From NCBI GenBank assembly GCA_902477755.1, contig CABSIK010000023.1, forward strand, positions 1 through 21,359: a DNA stretch of 21,359 nt, written 5' to 3'. Position numbers and translations under genes: made by a program. This stretch comes from an uncultured Clostridia bacterium (GTDB taxonomy: Bacteria > Bacillota > Clostridia > Lachnospirales > Anaerotignaceae). The notes beneath the pieces are model-generated. The model made no database searches. It had not been told where the DNA came from and saw only the letters and a program-made list of their open reading frames with translations. Positions 7,687-16,260 of this stretch are shown here, piece after piece; position 1 is the stretch's first letter; each line of letters begins with the position of its first letter.

Positions 7687-9291
7687 TCATTGCTGCAATG
7701 TCCAATATTCGATGCCATCAAACACATTGATTCGTGTAGGATGAATCTCTCCGCCAACAGAAGAAGATGTCAGCAAAACATCCTGTCTGTAGGCAATGCT
7801 CACATAAGGCAGTTCTTCTGCCAATTTTTTCTGTAAATTGCTGTATGCCAGCAATGTTTGACCTTCTCCAACGGCACTATTGGCTGTCTGGATCAGCTGG
7901 TCCACTTCTTCGTTGGAATAACCAATATAATTATAATCGCCGCCTGTCGCAAAAAACGGCGCCAAATTCAACACTTCAGACATTTTCCAGCCGCCTACCA
8001 CCAGATCAAAATCACCAGATGCAAATTTTTCACTATAAACATCATAAGGCTGGGCATCAATGGTCACTTCAAAGCCAATGGCTTCCAATTCTTCTTCCAT
8101 ACGGCTGGCAATCTGATTTCGTGCTGTATTTTCTTTATTCACCAGCATAGTAATGCGCAGTTCCTGTTTGGTGCCATTTTCATTTTCTTTTTCCAGAACA
8201 CCGTCGTTGTTTGAATCTGCCCAGCCTGCATTTTTGAGCAGTGTAGCTGCCATGGATGCATCATAATTATATGGTGCCACATTTTCCTCATAGAGCCAAG
8301 ATGCCGGACTGACAGGCGTATTGCTCATTTCTGCGTATTTCAGATACACACTTTCATAAATATAATCTTTTGGCACCACATAGGCCACTGACTGCCGCAG
8401 GTTTTTATCCTGAAATAACTCACTGCCAAAATTAAAGCCAATAAAATCATATACGCCCGAATCAAAGGCAGTTCCTTTCATTTTATCATCAGCTGCCAGA
8501 TATCTGCCGGCTGACGTAGAATCCGTTACCATTGTATCCAGAATACCCTGACTGAAAGAATAGTCATCTGTATCTGCACTTCCAGTAATCTTCACTGTAA
8601 TACTGGAGATATTGGGTACAGTGCCGCTGTAACTTTCATTGGGCACCAAAACCATGGAGGAGGCCATAGTATAGCTTTCCATACGATAAGGCCCATTCCC
8701 CACAGGATTCATATTGGCTTCACTGTCCATTTCCGTTTGTCCCTGATAATGGGAAGCTGGAATGATAGGAAAATACAATGCGGAAATATTATTACTGAAG
8801 GGCTCTCTGAAATTTACGTTCACACTATAGGTGCCTGTTTTGGTACAGGAAGCCACATAATTGGTAACATTTTTATAAACCGCATCTTCTTCTGATCCTG
8901 CTATGGTATCGTAGGAAAATACCACATCATCAGCTGTCAGACTGGTACCATCTGTCCATTTGATATTTTGCTTCAAAGAAACTGCCAGACTCATGCCATC
9001 TGCGGACAGTGTCCAGCTTTCTGCAACGCCGCCTTCAGCCTTTCCATTTTCTCCCTGACCGATAAATGGCAAAAACAGCAACTTCAAAATACGGTCAACA
9101 GATTCATCCCGATTCCGCAAGGGATTCAATGTTTCCGGCACACGCATGGACAGTGTCAGACCACTTGTGACTGTTGTCTGGGCATCTTCCCCAGCAGTAA
9201 CAGAAAATTCTCCCGTTGTGCTTTCTCCATTGCCACAGGCTGCCAAAAGGAAAACAGCCGTCAATGCCAAAGCCCATATTCTCTTTTTCAT
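7687..9291 (-). CDS. Family 5 (oligopeptide/dipeptide) ABC transporter substrate-binding lipoprotein
   Basis: Extracytoplasmic solute receptor of the SBP_bac_5 (OppA/DppA) type. With the ATG at 9291 the N terminus is a clear lipoprotein signal: MKKR, a hydrophobic stretch and the lipobox LAAC with Cys19 as the lipid-modified residue. This start has AAGGAGG 7-8 bases upstream, so the longer reading frame to 9333 is rejected; it would place 14 extra residues before the signal. The 534-residue length is right for the family, and the opening MRVPETLNPL, SWTLSADG and IKWTDGTSLTADDV are family hallmarks. Permease and ATPase genes are absent, so it must share a translocator encoded elsewhere or act differently. 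It follows the lytic transglycosylase by 13 bases; a role in recovering wall peptides is an attractive inference only. Confidence 0.88.
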   Translation of the reverse strand: MKKRIWALALTAVFLLAACGNGESTTGEFSVTAGEDAQTTVTSGLTLSMRVPETLNPLRNRDESVDRILKLLFLPFIGQGENGKAEGGVAESWTLSADGMSLAVSLKQNIKWTDGTSLTADDVVFSYDTIAGSEEDAVYKNVTNYVASCTKTGTYSVNVNFREPFSNNISALYFPIIPASHYQGQTEMDSEANMNPVGNGPYRMESYTMASSMVLVPNESYSGTVPNISSITVKITGSADTDDYSFSQGILDTMVTDSTSAGRYLAADDKMKGTAFDSGVYDFIGFNFGSELFQDKNLRQSVAYVVPKDYIYESVYLKYAEMSNTPVSPASWLYEENVAPYNYDASMAATLLKNAGWADSNNDGVLEKENENGTKQELRITMLVNKENTARNQIASRMEEELEAIGFEVTIDAQPYDVYSEKFASGDFDLVVGGWKMSEVLNLAPFFATGGDYNYIGYSNEEVDQLIQTANSAVGEGQTLLAYSNLQKKLAEELPYVSIAYRQDVLLTSSSVGGEIHPTRINVFDGIEYWTLQQ

Positions 9292-9304
9292 GCCATTTTC
9301 CTCC

Positions 9305-9859
9305 TTACACACCGTAGCGCCACTGGTACACAATCTGCATCAGCGTTACTTTTTTTACATACTGATCTGTTTCCGCATAGGGGATTTCCTCCAGCGTCAG
9401 ACCATCTGCACTTTTTTCCTCATCTGCCAGCCACTGGGCAACTTTATTGTGCCCGGCATTATATGCCGCCAAACAAGTTTGGGTATTCCCGTTAAATTTA
9501 TCGTGGAGCCAATGCAGATACCAACAACCAATCTGGATATTTTCGTCCGGGTCCATCACATTCAGGTTCTCTGCATCCATACCGTCAATCTGCTGGGCTG
9601 CCCAGACAGCTGTATCATCACTGATCTGCATAAGACCCTTACTGCCCGCATGAGATACCGCTTGAGGGTCATAACCGCTTTCACAGAAAATCACAGCATA
9701 CACCAAAGAAGGTTCTACCTGATACTGTGATGCGTATTTTTCTACATATTCCTCGTATTCCAACGGCACAAGCCGGGGAACCACAATAAAATATCCGATT
9801 GCTGCCACAACACAAAGAAAAAATGCCAGTGACAGCAATTTTTTGAAAAATCGAATCAT
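9305..9859 (-). CDS. Membrane-anchored lytic transglycosylase (SLT domain)
   Basis: Cleaves the glycan strand of peptidoglycan to 1,6-anhydro ends. Using the ATG at 9859 (GAAGGA about 5 bases upstream, just after the coaE stop) the protein has 184 residues. Residues about 7-30 form a single N-terminal membrane anchor with basic residues before it. The SLT (lysozyme-like) domain follows: catalytic Glu60 in FCESGYDP, GLMQI at 75-79 and AAYNAG at 131-136. The longer frame to 9895 would overlap coaE and add 12 charged residues before the anchor, so it is rejected. The polA-coaE-slt order is, to my knowledge, common in Clostridia. The likely role is wall turnover during growth or sporulation. Confidence 0.9.
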   Translation of the reverse strand: MIRFFKKLLSLAFFLCVVAAIGYFIVVPRLVPLEYEEYVEKYASQYQVEPSLVYAVIFCESGYDPQAVSHAGSKGLMQISDDTAVWAAQQIDGMDAENLNVMDPDENIQIGCWYLHWLHDKFNGNTQTCLAAYNAGHNKVAQWLADEEKSADGLTLEEIPYAETDQYVKKVTLMQIVYQWRYGV

Positions 9860-9876
9860 GTTTCCTTCACCTGTTT

Positions 9877-10470
9877 TTATTGTAATGTTTTCCATGCCAG
9901 AGCAAGCTGCTCCTGCAAATGGGCAAGATCACCGCTGTTATCCAAAACAACATCGGACAATGCTTTGTATTCCTCCCAAGATTTCTGGTTGGCAATGCGC
10001 GCCATGGCAAGTTCATGACTGACACCATCTCTTGCCATAACTCTTTGGGCACGAACTTCCGCATCGGCATAAACCACCCAAACAGAATCACAGAATTTTT
10101 CCAGTCCCACTTCAAAGAGCAAAGGCGCATCCAACACAACGCAGGAAGCAGTCCCTTCTGCCTTTGCCTGTTCAATCTGAGCTTTCATTTCTGCCACAAT
10201 ATATGTATGGGTGCAGCGGTTGAGAAACGCCAGTTTTTCTTCATCATGAAAAACGATCTCTCCCAGCTTCTTACGGAAAATAGTCCCATCTTCCTGCAAA
10301 ATATCTTTGCCGAAATACGCCACAATTTCCTTGTATGCAGGCTTGCCTACCTCAACAATCTGGCGGCTCACCAAATCCGCATCTACAATAACAGCACCCA
10401 TTTCTTTCAAATAGCGGCTGACAACGCTTTTGCCGCTGCCAGTACCGCCAGTCAATCCAATGACTTTCAT
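9877..10470 (-). CDS. coaE: Dephospho-CoA kinase
   Basis: Phosphorylates the 3'-hydroxyl of dephospho-CoA with ATP, the last step of CoA synthesis. The P-loop GGTGSGKS is at residues 8-15, VDAD with Asp30 and Asp32 follows, and DAPLLFE (catalytic-domain motif) is near residue 115. Length 197 is standard. The ATG at 10470 follows AGAGGGAT by about 6 bases; that ribosome site lies in the 15-base gap after the polA stop. It lies between polA and the lytic transglycosylase. Confidence 0.95.
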   Translation of the reverse strand: MKVIGLTGGTGSGKSVVSRYLKEMGAVIVDADLVSRQIVEVGKPAYKEIVAYFGKDILQEDGTIFRKKLGEIVFHDEEKLAFLNRCTHTYIVAEMKAQIEQAKAEGTASCVVLDAPLLFEVGLEKFCDSVWVVYADAEVRAQRVMARDGVSHELAMARIANQKSWEEYKALSDVVLDNSGDLAHLQEQLALAWKTLQ

Positions 10471-10485
10471 TTCTATCCCTCTTTT

Positions 10486-13143
10486 TTATTTGGCATCCAG
10501 CCAGTTCTGTCCTTCATGGACATCCACGTCCAAAGGCACAGCCAAAGCCACTGCCTGTTCCATATTTTCTTTCAGAATTTTTGCCACAGCTTCTTTTTCT
10601 TCCAGCGCTGTTTCGATGAGCAATTCGTCATGCACCTGCAAAATCAGACGAGAACGGAATCCCCCTTCTTTTAAGGCACGATGAACTTTCACCATAGCAA
10701 TTTTGATAATATCGGCAGCGCTGCCCTGAATAGGCATATTCATTGCCACTCTTTCCCCAAAGGAACGCTGGACAAAGTTGCCGCTCTGCAATTCGGGCAT
10801 GGCACGTCTGCGATGGAAGATGGTAGAAACATATCCCTGTTCTGTGGCTTCTTTGATCATTCGTTCCTGATATTCCTTGATTTTCGGATATTTAGTAAAG
10901 TATGCCGCAATATACTGTTCCGCTTCTTTTCGGGTGATACCCAAATCCTGACTCAGGCTGAAAGAACCGATACCGTAAACGATACCAAAGTTTACTGCCT
11001 TCGCGTTGCTTCTCTGCAATGGTGTTACCTCTTCAAAAGGCACATGGAACACCTGCGAAGCTGTCAGACGGTGAATATCCTGCTGATGACGGAAAGCATC
11101 AATCAAGGTTTCATCCCCTGCAATATGTGCCAGTACACGCAGTTCAATCTGGGAATAGTCCGCATCTAAGAAGCAGAATTCCTTAGAAGTGGGCACAAAT
11201 ACCCGACGCAGTTCCCGTCCCAATTCCAGACGGACAGGAATGTTTTGCAGATTTGGTTCTGTAGAACTGATACGTCCTGTGGCTGTAATGGTCTGATTAA
11301 ATGTAGAATAAATTTTATCTGTCTTATCGTCCATCACTGCCAGCAAACCATCGGCATAAGTGCTTTTCAGCTTTGCCAGCTGTCTGTAATAGAGTATTTT
11401 TTCCACAATCGGCGCATCATTTTTCAGTTTTTCCAGTACATCCGCTGCCGTGGAATAACCAGTTTTTGTCTTTTTGCCGCCTTTCAGACCCATTTTTTCA
11501 AAAAGAATCACACCCAGCTGTTTGGGAGAATTCAAATTGAATTCTTCGCCGGAGAGTTCATAAATTTCCTTTGTGATGGTTTCAATGCTTTCACCCAGCT
11601 GTTTCTGATAAGCCAAAAGCGCCTGACGGTCTACCTTCATGCCCCAGCGTTCCATATCCGCCAGCACATACAACAGGGGCATTTCTACTTCATAAAACAG
11701 TTCTTCCTGTTCATTTTCTTTGATTTTTTCCACCATAATCTGTTTGCTGCGGAAAGCAACTTCTGCCTGTCTTGCGGCAAAAGCAACACGTTCTCCTTCC
11801 GGCAGGCTTTCCAAAGGCTGTTTGCTTCTGCCTTTGCCCAGCACTTCTTCTGCGGAGGGATAGACTTCCTCCAGAAAGTCCCTTGCCAGATCGTCATATT
11901 CATAGGAATTGCCTGTGGGATTCAGCAAATAAGCCGCCAAGGCTGTATCGAAAGAAGCGTGAATTTCATCCACACCAAAAGGTGCTACCGTATGAATATC
12001 CCGTTTTACATCGTGACCGATTTTCACAATATCCTTTGTAGTAAAGAAATCTTTGGCGCAGTCTGCCAAAGCCTGGGGAGGCAATTCTTCTGTGATTTCC
12101 AGAAAAACACCTTCTCCTGCTTCCTGACAAACAGACATACCTTTCCATGCGCCATCGTCTACCAGCAGAATATAGGCTGTTTCTTTCTGTTCCAGATTTT
12201 CAAAGAAGTTTTTCACTTCTGCCGCTGTTGTGATATGGGCAAAAGCTGTTTCCACTGCTTCTGTCTGAGTTGTTTTCTGTTCAAAACGGGAAAACATGCT
12301 TTTGAATTCCAGACGCTTAATCAGTTCATAAGCTTCTGGTGTAAAAATATCCGCCGTTGTCATTTTGGAAAGATCCAGTTCCAAAGGCATATCACGGATG
12401 ATGGTCGCCAAGAACTTGCTCAGTCTTGCCTGTTCCTGAAACTCTGTCAGATTTTCCGAAGCCTTTTTGGGCTTGATTTCTGCCGCATGAGCAATGGCGT
12501 TTTCAATGTCATGGTACTGCTGGATAATCTTCACAGCAGTTTTTTCACCAATGCTGGGCACACCGGGGATATTGTCGGAAGTATCCCCCATAAGGGCTTT
12601 TACGTCGATAAATTCCAGCGGTGTCACGCCATATTTTTCTATAACGTCTTTGGCATAATAATCTTCAATTTCTGTGCGTCCGCCTTTGGTTTTGGGAATC
12701 CGCACTTTCAAAGTTTCGCCAGCAATCTGCAATAAGTCTCTGTCACCAGAAACCACCACAGGAATCAGCCCTGCATCCTCTGCCTTCTTAGAAAGGCTGC
12801 CCAGAATGTCATCAGCTTCGTAGCCCTCCTGTTGGTAAATGGGAATCTGCATAGCAGTAAGGACTTCTTTCAGCAAAGGCATCTGCTCCCGCAGTTCCTC
12901 GGGCATCCCCTTTCGGGTGCCCTTATATCCGTCAAAAGTCTTATGCCGGAATGTGGGGGCGTGCATATCAAATGCCACCGCCAGATAATCCGGCTGGTCT
13001 TCATCTAACAATTTAAATAAAATATTGAAAAAACCATAAACCGCATTGGTATAGCGTCCTTCTGCGTTTGTCAGCAAAGGAACTCCGTAAAACGCGCGGT
13101 TTATGATACTGTTGCCGTCAATGAGCATGATCTTTTCAGCCAT
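10486..13143 (-). CDS. polA: DNA polymerase I (proofreading site degenerate)
   Basis: Family A polymerase of 885 residues for Okazaki-fragment maturation and repair. From the ATG at 13143 (AAGGAGG 5-6 bases upstream) it reads MAEKIMLIDGNS, the usual start; the frame continues upstream to 13221 but without a ribosome site. The N-terminal 5' nuclease domain is intact (DGNSIINRAFYG, FDMHAPTFRH, EADDILG, SGDRDLLQ, GDTSDNIPGVP). The middle 3'-5' exonuclease-like domain has lost catalytic residues: the E. coli Asp355-x-Glu357 motif is VDDG, and Tyr497/Asp501 are replaced (FAARQ). The polymerase domain has motif A DADYSQIELR, motif B RSNAKAVNFGIVYG and motif C QVHDELL (Asp near 839). Proofreading is therefore predicted absent, as in Bacillus stearothermophilus Pol I. 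It is the first gene of the five-gene operon. Confidence 0.97.
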   Translation of the reverse strand: MAEKIMLIDGNSIINRAFYGVPLLTNAEGRYTNAVYGFFNILFKLLDEDQPDYLAVAFDMHAPTFRHKTFDGYKGTRKGMPEELREQMPLLKEVLTAMQIPIYQQEGYEADDILGSLSKKAEDAGLIPVVVSGDRDLLQIAGETLKVRIPKTKGGRTEIEDYYAKDVIEKYGVTPLEFIDVKALMGDTSDNIPGVPSIGEKTAVKIIQQYHDIENAIAHAAEIKPKKASENLTEFQEQARLSKFLATIIRDMPLELDLSKMTTADIFTPEAYELIKRLEFKSMFSRFEQKTTQTEAVETAFAHITTAAEVKNFFENLEQKETAYILLVDDGAWKGMSVCQEAGEGVFLEITEELPPQALADCAKDFFTTKDIVKIGHDVKRDIHTVAPFGVDEIHASFDTALAAYLLNPTGNSYEYDDLARDFLEEVYPSAEEVLGKGRSKQPLESLPEGERVAFAARQAEVAFRSKQIMVEKIKENEQEELFYEVEMPLLYVLADMERWGMKVDRQALLAYQKQLGESIETITKEIYELSGEEFNLNSPKQLGVILFEKMGLKGGKKTKTGYSTAADVLEKLKNDAPIVEKILYYRQLAKLKSTYADGLLAVMDDKTDKIYSTFNQTITATGRISSTEPNLQNIPVRLELGRELRRVFVPTSKEFCFLDADYSQIELRVLAHIAGDETLIDAFRHQQDIHRLTASQVFHVPFEEVTPLQRSNAKAVNFGIVYGIGSFSLSQDLGITRKEAEQYIAAYFTKYPKIKEYQERMIKEATEQGYVSTIFHRRRAMPELQSGNFVQRSFGERVAMNMPIQGSAADIIKIAMVKVHRALKEGGFRSRLILQVHDELLIETALEEKEAVAKILKENMEQAVALAVPLDVDVHEGQNWLDAK

Positions 13144-13204
13144 GTTGACCTCCTTATTTCTTCGGATTTCCGGAAAATGCCCAGAAACCTCCATAGTAAA
13201 ATTT

Positions 13205-13210
13205 ATTATA
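13205..13210 (-). promoter_or_regulatory. Candidate -10 of the polA operon
   Basis: A perfect TATAAT on the minus strand about 60 bases upstream of the polA start. I see no good -35 at 16-18 bases, so this is a weak call. The rest of the 13144-13337 gap holds only the ribosome sites and AT-rich leader of the two divergent genes. Confidence 0.35.
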
Positions 13211-13337
13211 CACCAAAACACAAAGAAAAGTATGACAAACTCCGAAAAAAATTTTTACAAAAAAAGAACAAAAGACAACTTACATTTTTCTCTCTGGGGC
13301 ATAAGCTATAAAAACAGAATGTTTCAGGGGGAAAAAC

Positions 13338-14348
13338 ATGAAAAAACAAATGGCAATCCTAACAGCGGCTGCACTGACTGTATGCTGTACCGTCGGGTGC
13401 AGTCAGCAGGAAGCATCTGCGGACTTAACACCTGTTCGGCTCAATGAAGTGGTACATTCCGTATTTTATGCGCCCCAGTATGTGGCGCAGGAACTTGGCT
13501 TTTTTGAAGAGGAAGGGCTGGATGTAACTGTTTCCGTTGGCAACGGCGCAGACAAATCCATGACTGCTCTCCTTTCCGATTCGGCAGACATTGCCCTCTT
13601 GGGTACCGAAGCCGGACTCTATGTTTACAACGAAGGCAAAGAAGCCTATCCAAAAGCCTTTGCCCAGCTAACACAAAAAGCCGGAAACTTCCTGGTATCT
13701 CGCACACCTTCTCCAGACTTCCAGTGGACTGATCTGGAAGGAAGCGCTGTCATTGGCGGCAGATTAGGCGGCATGCCGGAGCTGGTGCTGGAATATGTAC
13801 TGCGGCAAAACGGCATGGAACCTTTCACCGATGTGGAAATCGTCAATAACATTGACTTTACTTCCACTGCTGGTGCATTTACTGGTGGTATTGGCGACTA
13901 CACCGTCGAATTTGAACCTACCGCAACCGCTCTGCAAAACAGCGGTGCCGGGCACATCGTTGCCTCTCTTGGTGCTGCCTGCGGCGAAATTCCTTATACG
14001 GTTTACATGGCAAACGACGCCTATATGCAGGAAAATCCAGAGATCATCGAAGCCTTTATCCGTGCCATCTACCGTGGTCAGCAGTGGGTAGACACTCACA
14101 CAGCGGCAGAAATCGCAGAAGTCATCCTGCCCCAGTTCCCCGATTCCGATCTGGAAACACTCACATCCATTCTGGAACGGTATCAGGCACAGGATACTTG
14201 GAAAACAGACCCTACTTTCTCCGAAGAAAGCTATGAACGCTTGCAGGATATTATGGAACAGGGCGGCGAACTGGAAAACAGAGTGCCTTTTGAAAATTTC
14301 GTAGACAATTCCTTTGCAGAAAATGTAATGACCGCTGGTCTCTCCTAA
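13338..14348 (+). CDS. NMT1/THI5-like (NitT/TauA-type) ABC transporter substrate-binding lipoprotein
   Basis: Solute receptor of the family that includes nitrate, sulfonate and pyrimidine (HMP/thiamine precursor) binding proteins. Residues 1-20 are a signal peptide ending TVG-Cys21, a somewhat unusual lipobox with Thr at -3. The family signature FYAPQYVAQELGFFEEEGL is near residues 41-59, followed by GNGADKSMTALLSDSADIALLG and GRLGGMPELVLEYVL, and a closing helical region. Length 336 is normal. AGGGGGA lies about 6 bases before the ATG. It stands alone between divergent polA and convergent mgtC-like genes, without permease or ATPase and without an obvious riboswitch in its about 130-base leader region. 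The ligand cannot be assigned. Confidence 0.85.
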   Translation: MKKQMAILTAAALTVCCTVGCSQQEASADLTPVRLNEVVHSVFYAPQYVAQELGFFEEEGLDVTVSVGNGADKSMTALLSDSADIALLGTEAGLYVYNEGKEAYPKAFAQLTQKAGNFLVSRTPSPDFQWTDLEGSAVIGGRLGGMPELVLEYVLRQNGMEPFTDVEIVNNIDFTSTAGAFTGGIGDYTVEFEPTATALQNSGAGHIVASLGAACGEIPYTVYMANDAYMQENPEIIEAFIRAIYRGQQWVDTHTAAEIAEVILPQFPDSDLETLTSILERYQAQDTWKTDPTFSEESYERLQDIMEQGGELENRVPFENFVDNSFAENVMTAGLS

Positions 14349-14391
14349 AGATAAAACAATATTTTTTTCAGGACTTCTTTATAAGAAAACA

Positions 14392-14435
14392 AAGAAAGCT
14401 GAAATCCTTTTTATATTGAGGATTTCAGCTTTCTT
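14392..14435. terminator. Bidirectional terminator between the SBP gene and the MgtC-family gene
   Basis: A perfect 17-bp stem (14392-14408 with 14419-14435, 10-base loop) with ATTTTTA after it on the plus strand. It lies between two convergent genes (stops at 14348 and 14509) and can serve both. Its arms match those at 1-45 except for two paired, compensated positions. Confidence 0.85.
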
Positions 14436-14508
14436 ATTTTTAGATACTCATCACACTTCCACTATGAAATCAAAAAACAATGCTTTCCAAGTGTAAATCT
14501 GTTTTTCA

Positions 14509-15201
14509 TTATAAACTAAAACCTTTTACCTGTGGATTCTTGGACAACATTTCTGCCAATTCTGCGCAGTTTGCATCATTATCCCGACTGACCTGAAGGG
14601 TCACAGTGATGGTCTCATCATCCTGTTTTTCCATACGGATATTATGAATCATAATTTTTCGGATGGCAAGCTCCTGTTTAATCAAATCCAGACCATCTGC
14701 CAGTTCCCCATGAAATGTGACAGAAATGGTTTCATAAACAGGACCATCCCACTTTTTCAGCACATTATGCATGATGACCTGAATGGCAAGCACCAGAATC
14801 GTTGTAGCAACCCCTACAACATACAACCCACCGCCAATGGCAAGCCCTGCCCCTGCTGTAGTCCAAATACCTGCGGCTGTGGTCAATCCCCGGATAGATA
14901 CACCACGAACAAATATCACCCCTGCCCCCAAGAAGGAAATTCCGGTTATAACATTTGCAGCAATTCTGGATGCGTCTACAGTAATATCCCGATATGCCAA
15001 TACATCAAAAAAGGCGTATTTTGATACAATCATCATCATGGAAGCCCCTAACGCTACCAAAATATGCGTCCGGATTCCCGCTTCTTTTCTCCTGCGACTG
15101 CGTTCTAAACCAATCACACCGCCGCAGATACAGGAGATCACAAGACGCAATACAAATTCCATTTCCCTTCCAATTGCAAAAGAAATATATTCCCAGAGCA
15201 T
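14509..15201 (-). CDS. MgtC/SapB-family membrane protein
   Basis: An integral membrane protein of the MgtC/SapB family, linked in other bacteria to survival at low magnesium and to virulence; its molecular activity is debated. From the ATG at 15201 it has 230 residues. An opening amphipathic stretch leads to about four to five membrane segments in residues 10-140, with the family signature GGVIGLERSRRRKEAGIRTH and LVALGASMMM. The last 80 or so residues are a soluble ACT-like domain with Thr-rich strands (ETITVTLQV). GGGGTGAG lies about 3-5 bases before this ATG; a TTG six codons upstream (15219) lacks a good ribosome site. It is divergent from the LysR gene, sharing a 128-base intergenic region. 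No Mg-responsive leader is apparent in the short 5' region. Confidence 0.87.
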   Translation of the reverse strand: MLWEYISFAIGREMEFVLRLVISCICGGVIGLERSRRRKEAGIRTHILVALGASMMMIVSKYAFFDVLAYRDITVDASRIAANVITGISFLGAGVIFVRGVSIRGLTTAAGIWTTAGAGLAIGGGLYVVGVATTILVLAIQVIMHNVLKKWDGPVYETISVTFHGELADGLDLIKQELAIRKIMIHNIRMEKQDDETITVTLQVSRDNDANCAELAEMLSKNPQVKGFSL

Positions 15202-15241
15202 ATTCTCACCCCGTTTCAAAGTTCTGCACTTTATTGTATTG

Positions 15242-15270
15242 ATTATATCAGTTTTTCATGATAAAATCAA
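15242..15270 (-). promoter_or_regulatory. Promoter of the MgtC-family gene
   Basis: On the minus strand TTGATT (15265-15270) and TATAAT (15242-15247) are separated by 17 bases. This places transcription start near 15235, about 34 bases before the ATG. Confidence 0.65.
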
Positions 15271-15279
15271 ATTATATTC

Positions 15280-15309
15280 TTTTGTGATAATATAAGATTT
15301 TGTGATAAT
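15280..15309 (+). repeat. Direct repeat TTTTGTGATAAT upstream of lysR
   Basis: The 12-mer TTTTGTGATAAT occurs exactly at 15280-15291 and 15298-15309, 18 bases start to start (just under two helical turns). The second copy ends 7 bases before the lysR ribosome site. It lies between the divergent MgtC-family and lysR genes, where LysR-type proteins commonly bind to control themselves and a divergent gene. It may be an operator, or part of the lysR promoter (GATAAT resembles a -10). Confidence 0.55.
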
Positions 15310-15329
15310 TTTTGAAAGGGGTGAAATTC

Positions 15330-16217
15330 ATGATCGACGCAAAACTAACTACACTTTTAACGCTGATCGAAGCCCAAAGTTATACAAAAGCAGCACAGAT
15401 GCTTTCTTTGACGCAGCCGGCAGTAAGCCAGCACATCCGTGGATTGGAACAGGAATACGGCATCAAAATCTTTTTGAAGGGCACAAAAGGCATGGTGCTC
15501 ACACCGGAGGGTAAAATTCTGGAAAAATATGCCCGTCGGGAAAAAGCCCTTTATTCCAATCTGCTCAATGATTTTGAGGCATACCGCAACGGTGTGAATC
15601 GTTTTGTCATTGGCATTACCCCTTCTGCGGAGGAAAACATCGTACCTCGTGTCATTGCCACTTATTGCAACCAATATCCTGATACCAAAATCACCATATT
15701 GACGGACACCATCCGAAATATCACCAACAAACTAAAGGCTTACGAAGTAGATATAGCCATTGTAGAGGGACATATTCCTGACAAAGGGCTGACTTCCATT
15801 CTTTTGGATACAGATTATCTTTGTCTCATCGTGTCTCCAGACCATCCCTTTGCAGACCGAAAAGACGTTTCTCTGGAAGAAGTGAAAAAAGAACGGCTCA
15901 TTGTCCGTCCCAGAGGTGCCGGCACTCGTCATATGTTTGAAACCTATCTGGAAGGCTGTGGGGAAAGTCTGCAAAATTTCCATGTCATTTTAGAAATTGA
16001 CAGTGTTTCTACCATTAAAGATCTGGTGCAATCCAATCTAGGGGTTTCCGTCATTGCCCATTCTACCTGCATTTCAGAAGAACGCAGCGGCCGATTGAAG
16101 GTTATTCCCATCGTAAATTTCCAGACCTTCCGGGAAATCAATCTGGTATGTCGAGAAGATTTCAGCCAAAAACAGCTGCTGGATGAACTTCGTAACATCT
16201 ATCGTACCTGCATGTAA
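15330..16217 (+). CDS. LysR-family transcriptional regulator (CysL/YeiE-like)
   Basis: A LysR-type activator/repressor of about 295 residues. The N-terminal winged helix-turn-helix covers residues 1-60 (TKAAQMLSLTQPAVSQHIRGLE, with the recognition helix at TQPAVSQHI), joined by a linker helix to a periplasmic-binding-protein-like effector domain with two lobes (about 88-295). The ATG at 15330 follows AAGGGGTG by about 7 bases; an in-frame TTG at 15312 lies too close to the repeats to be the start. The next gene downstream is a YeiH-family transporter; LysR genes beside yeiH are common, including yeiE in E. coli, so the transporter is its likely target. The effector is unknown; sulfite or another sulfur compound is an inference from YeiE and CysL. 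Confidence 0.88.
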   Translation: MIDAKLTTLLTLIEAQSYTKAAQMLSLTQPAVSQHIRGLEQEYGIKIFLKGTKGMVLTPEGKILEKYARREKALYSNLLNDFEAYRNGVNRFVIGITPSAEENIVPRVIATYCNQYPDTKITILTDTIRNITNKLKAYEVDIAIVEGHIPDKGLTSILLDTDYLCLIVSPDHPFADRKDVSLEEVKKERLIVRPRGAGTRHMFETYLEGCGESLQNFHVILEIDSVSTIKDLVQSNLGVSVIAHSTCISEERSGRLKVIPIVNFQTFREINLVCREDFSQKQLLDELRNIYRTCM

Positions 16218-16260
16218 AATCCCTGTTAAAACTATTTGGTAAAATCTTTTATGTTTTTGA

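Noticed and set aside
9292..9333. Longer N terminus for the SBP_5 lipoprotein
   Set aside because: It would put 14 residues before the signal peptide and overlap the preceding gene; the ATG at 9291 has AAGGAGG at the proper distance.
11245..12735. Long plus-strand open frame (496 codons) opposite polA
   Set aside because: Antisense to the conserved polA sequence, with a Phe/Gln/Cys-rich low-complexity translation and no start signals.
13144..13337. Riboswitch (for example TPP) upstream of the NMT1/THI5-like gene
   Set aside because: The region is an A-rich leader without the conserved CUGAGA core or other recognisable aptamer pairing.
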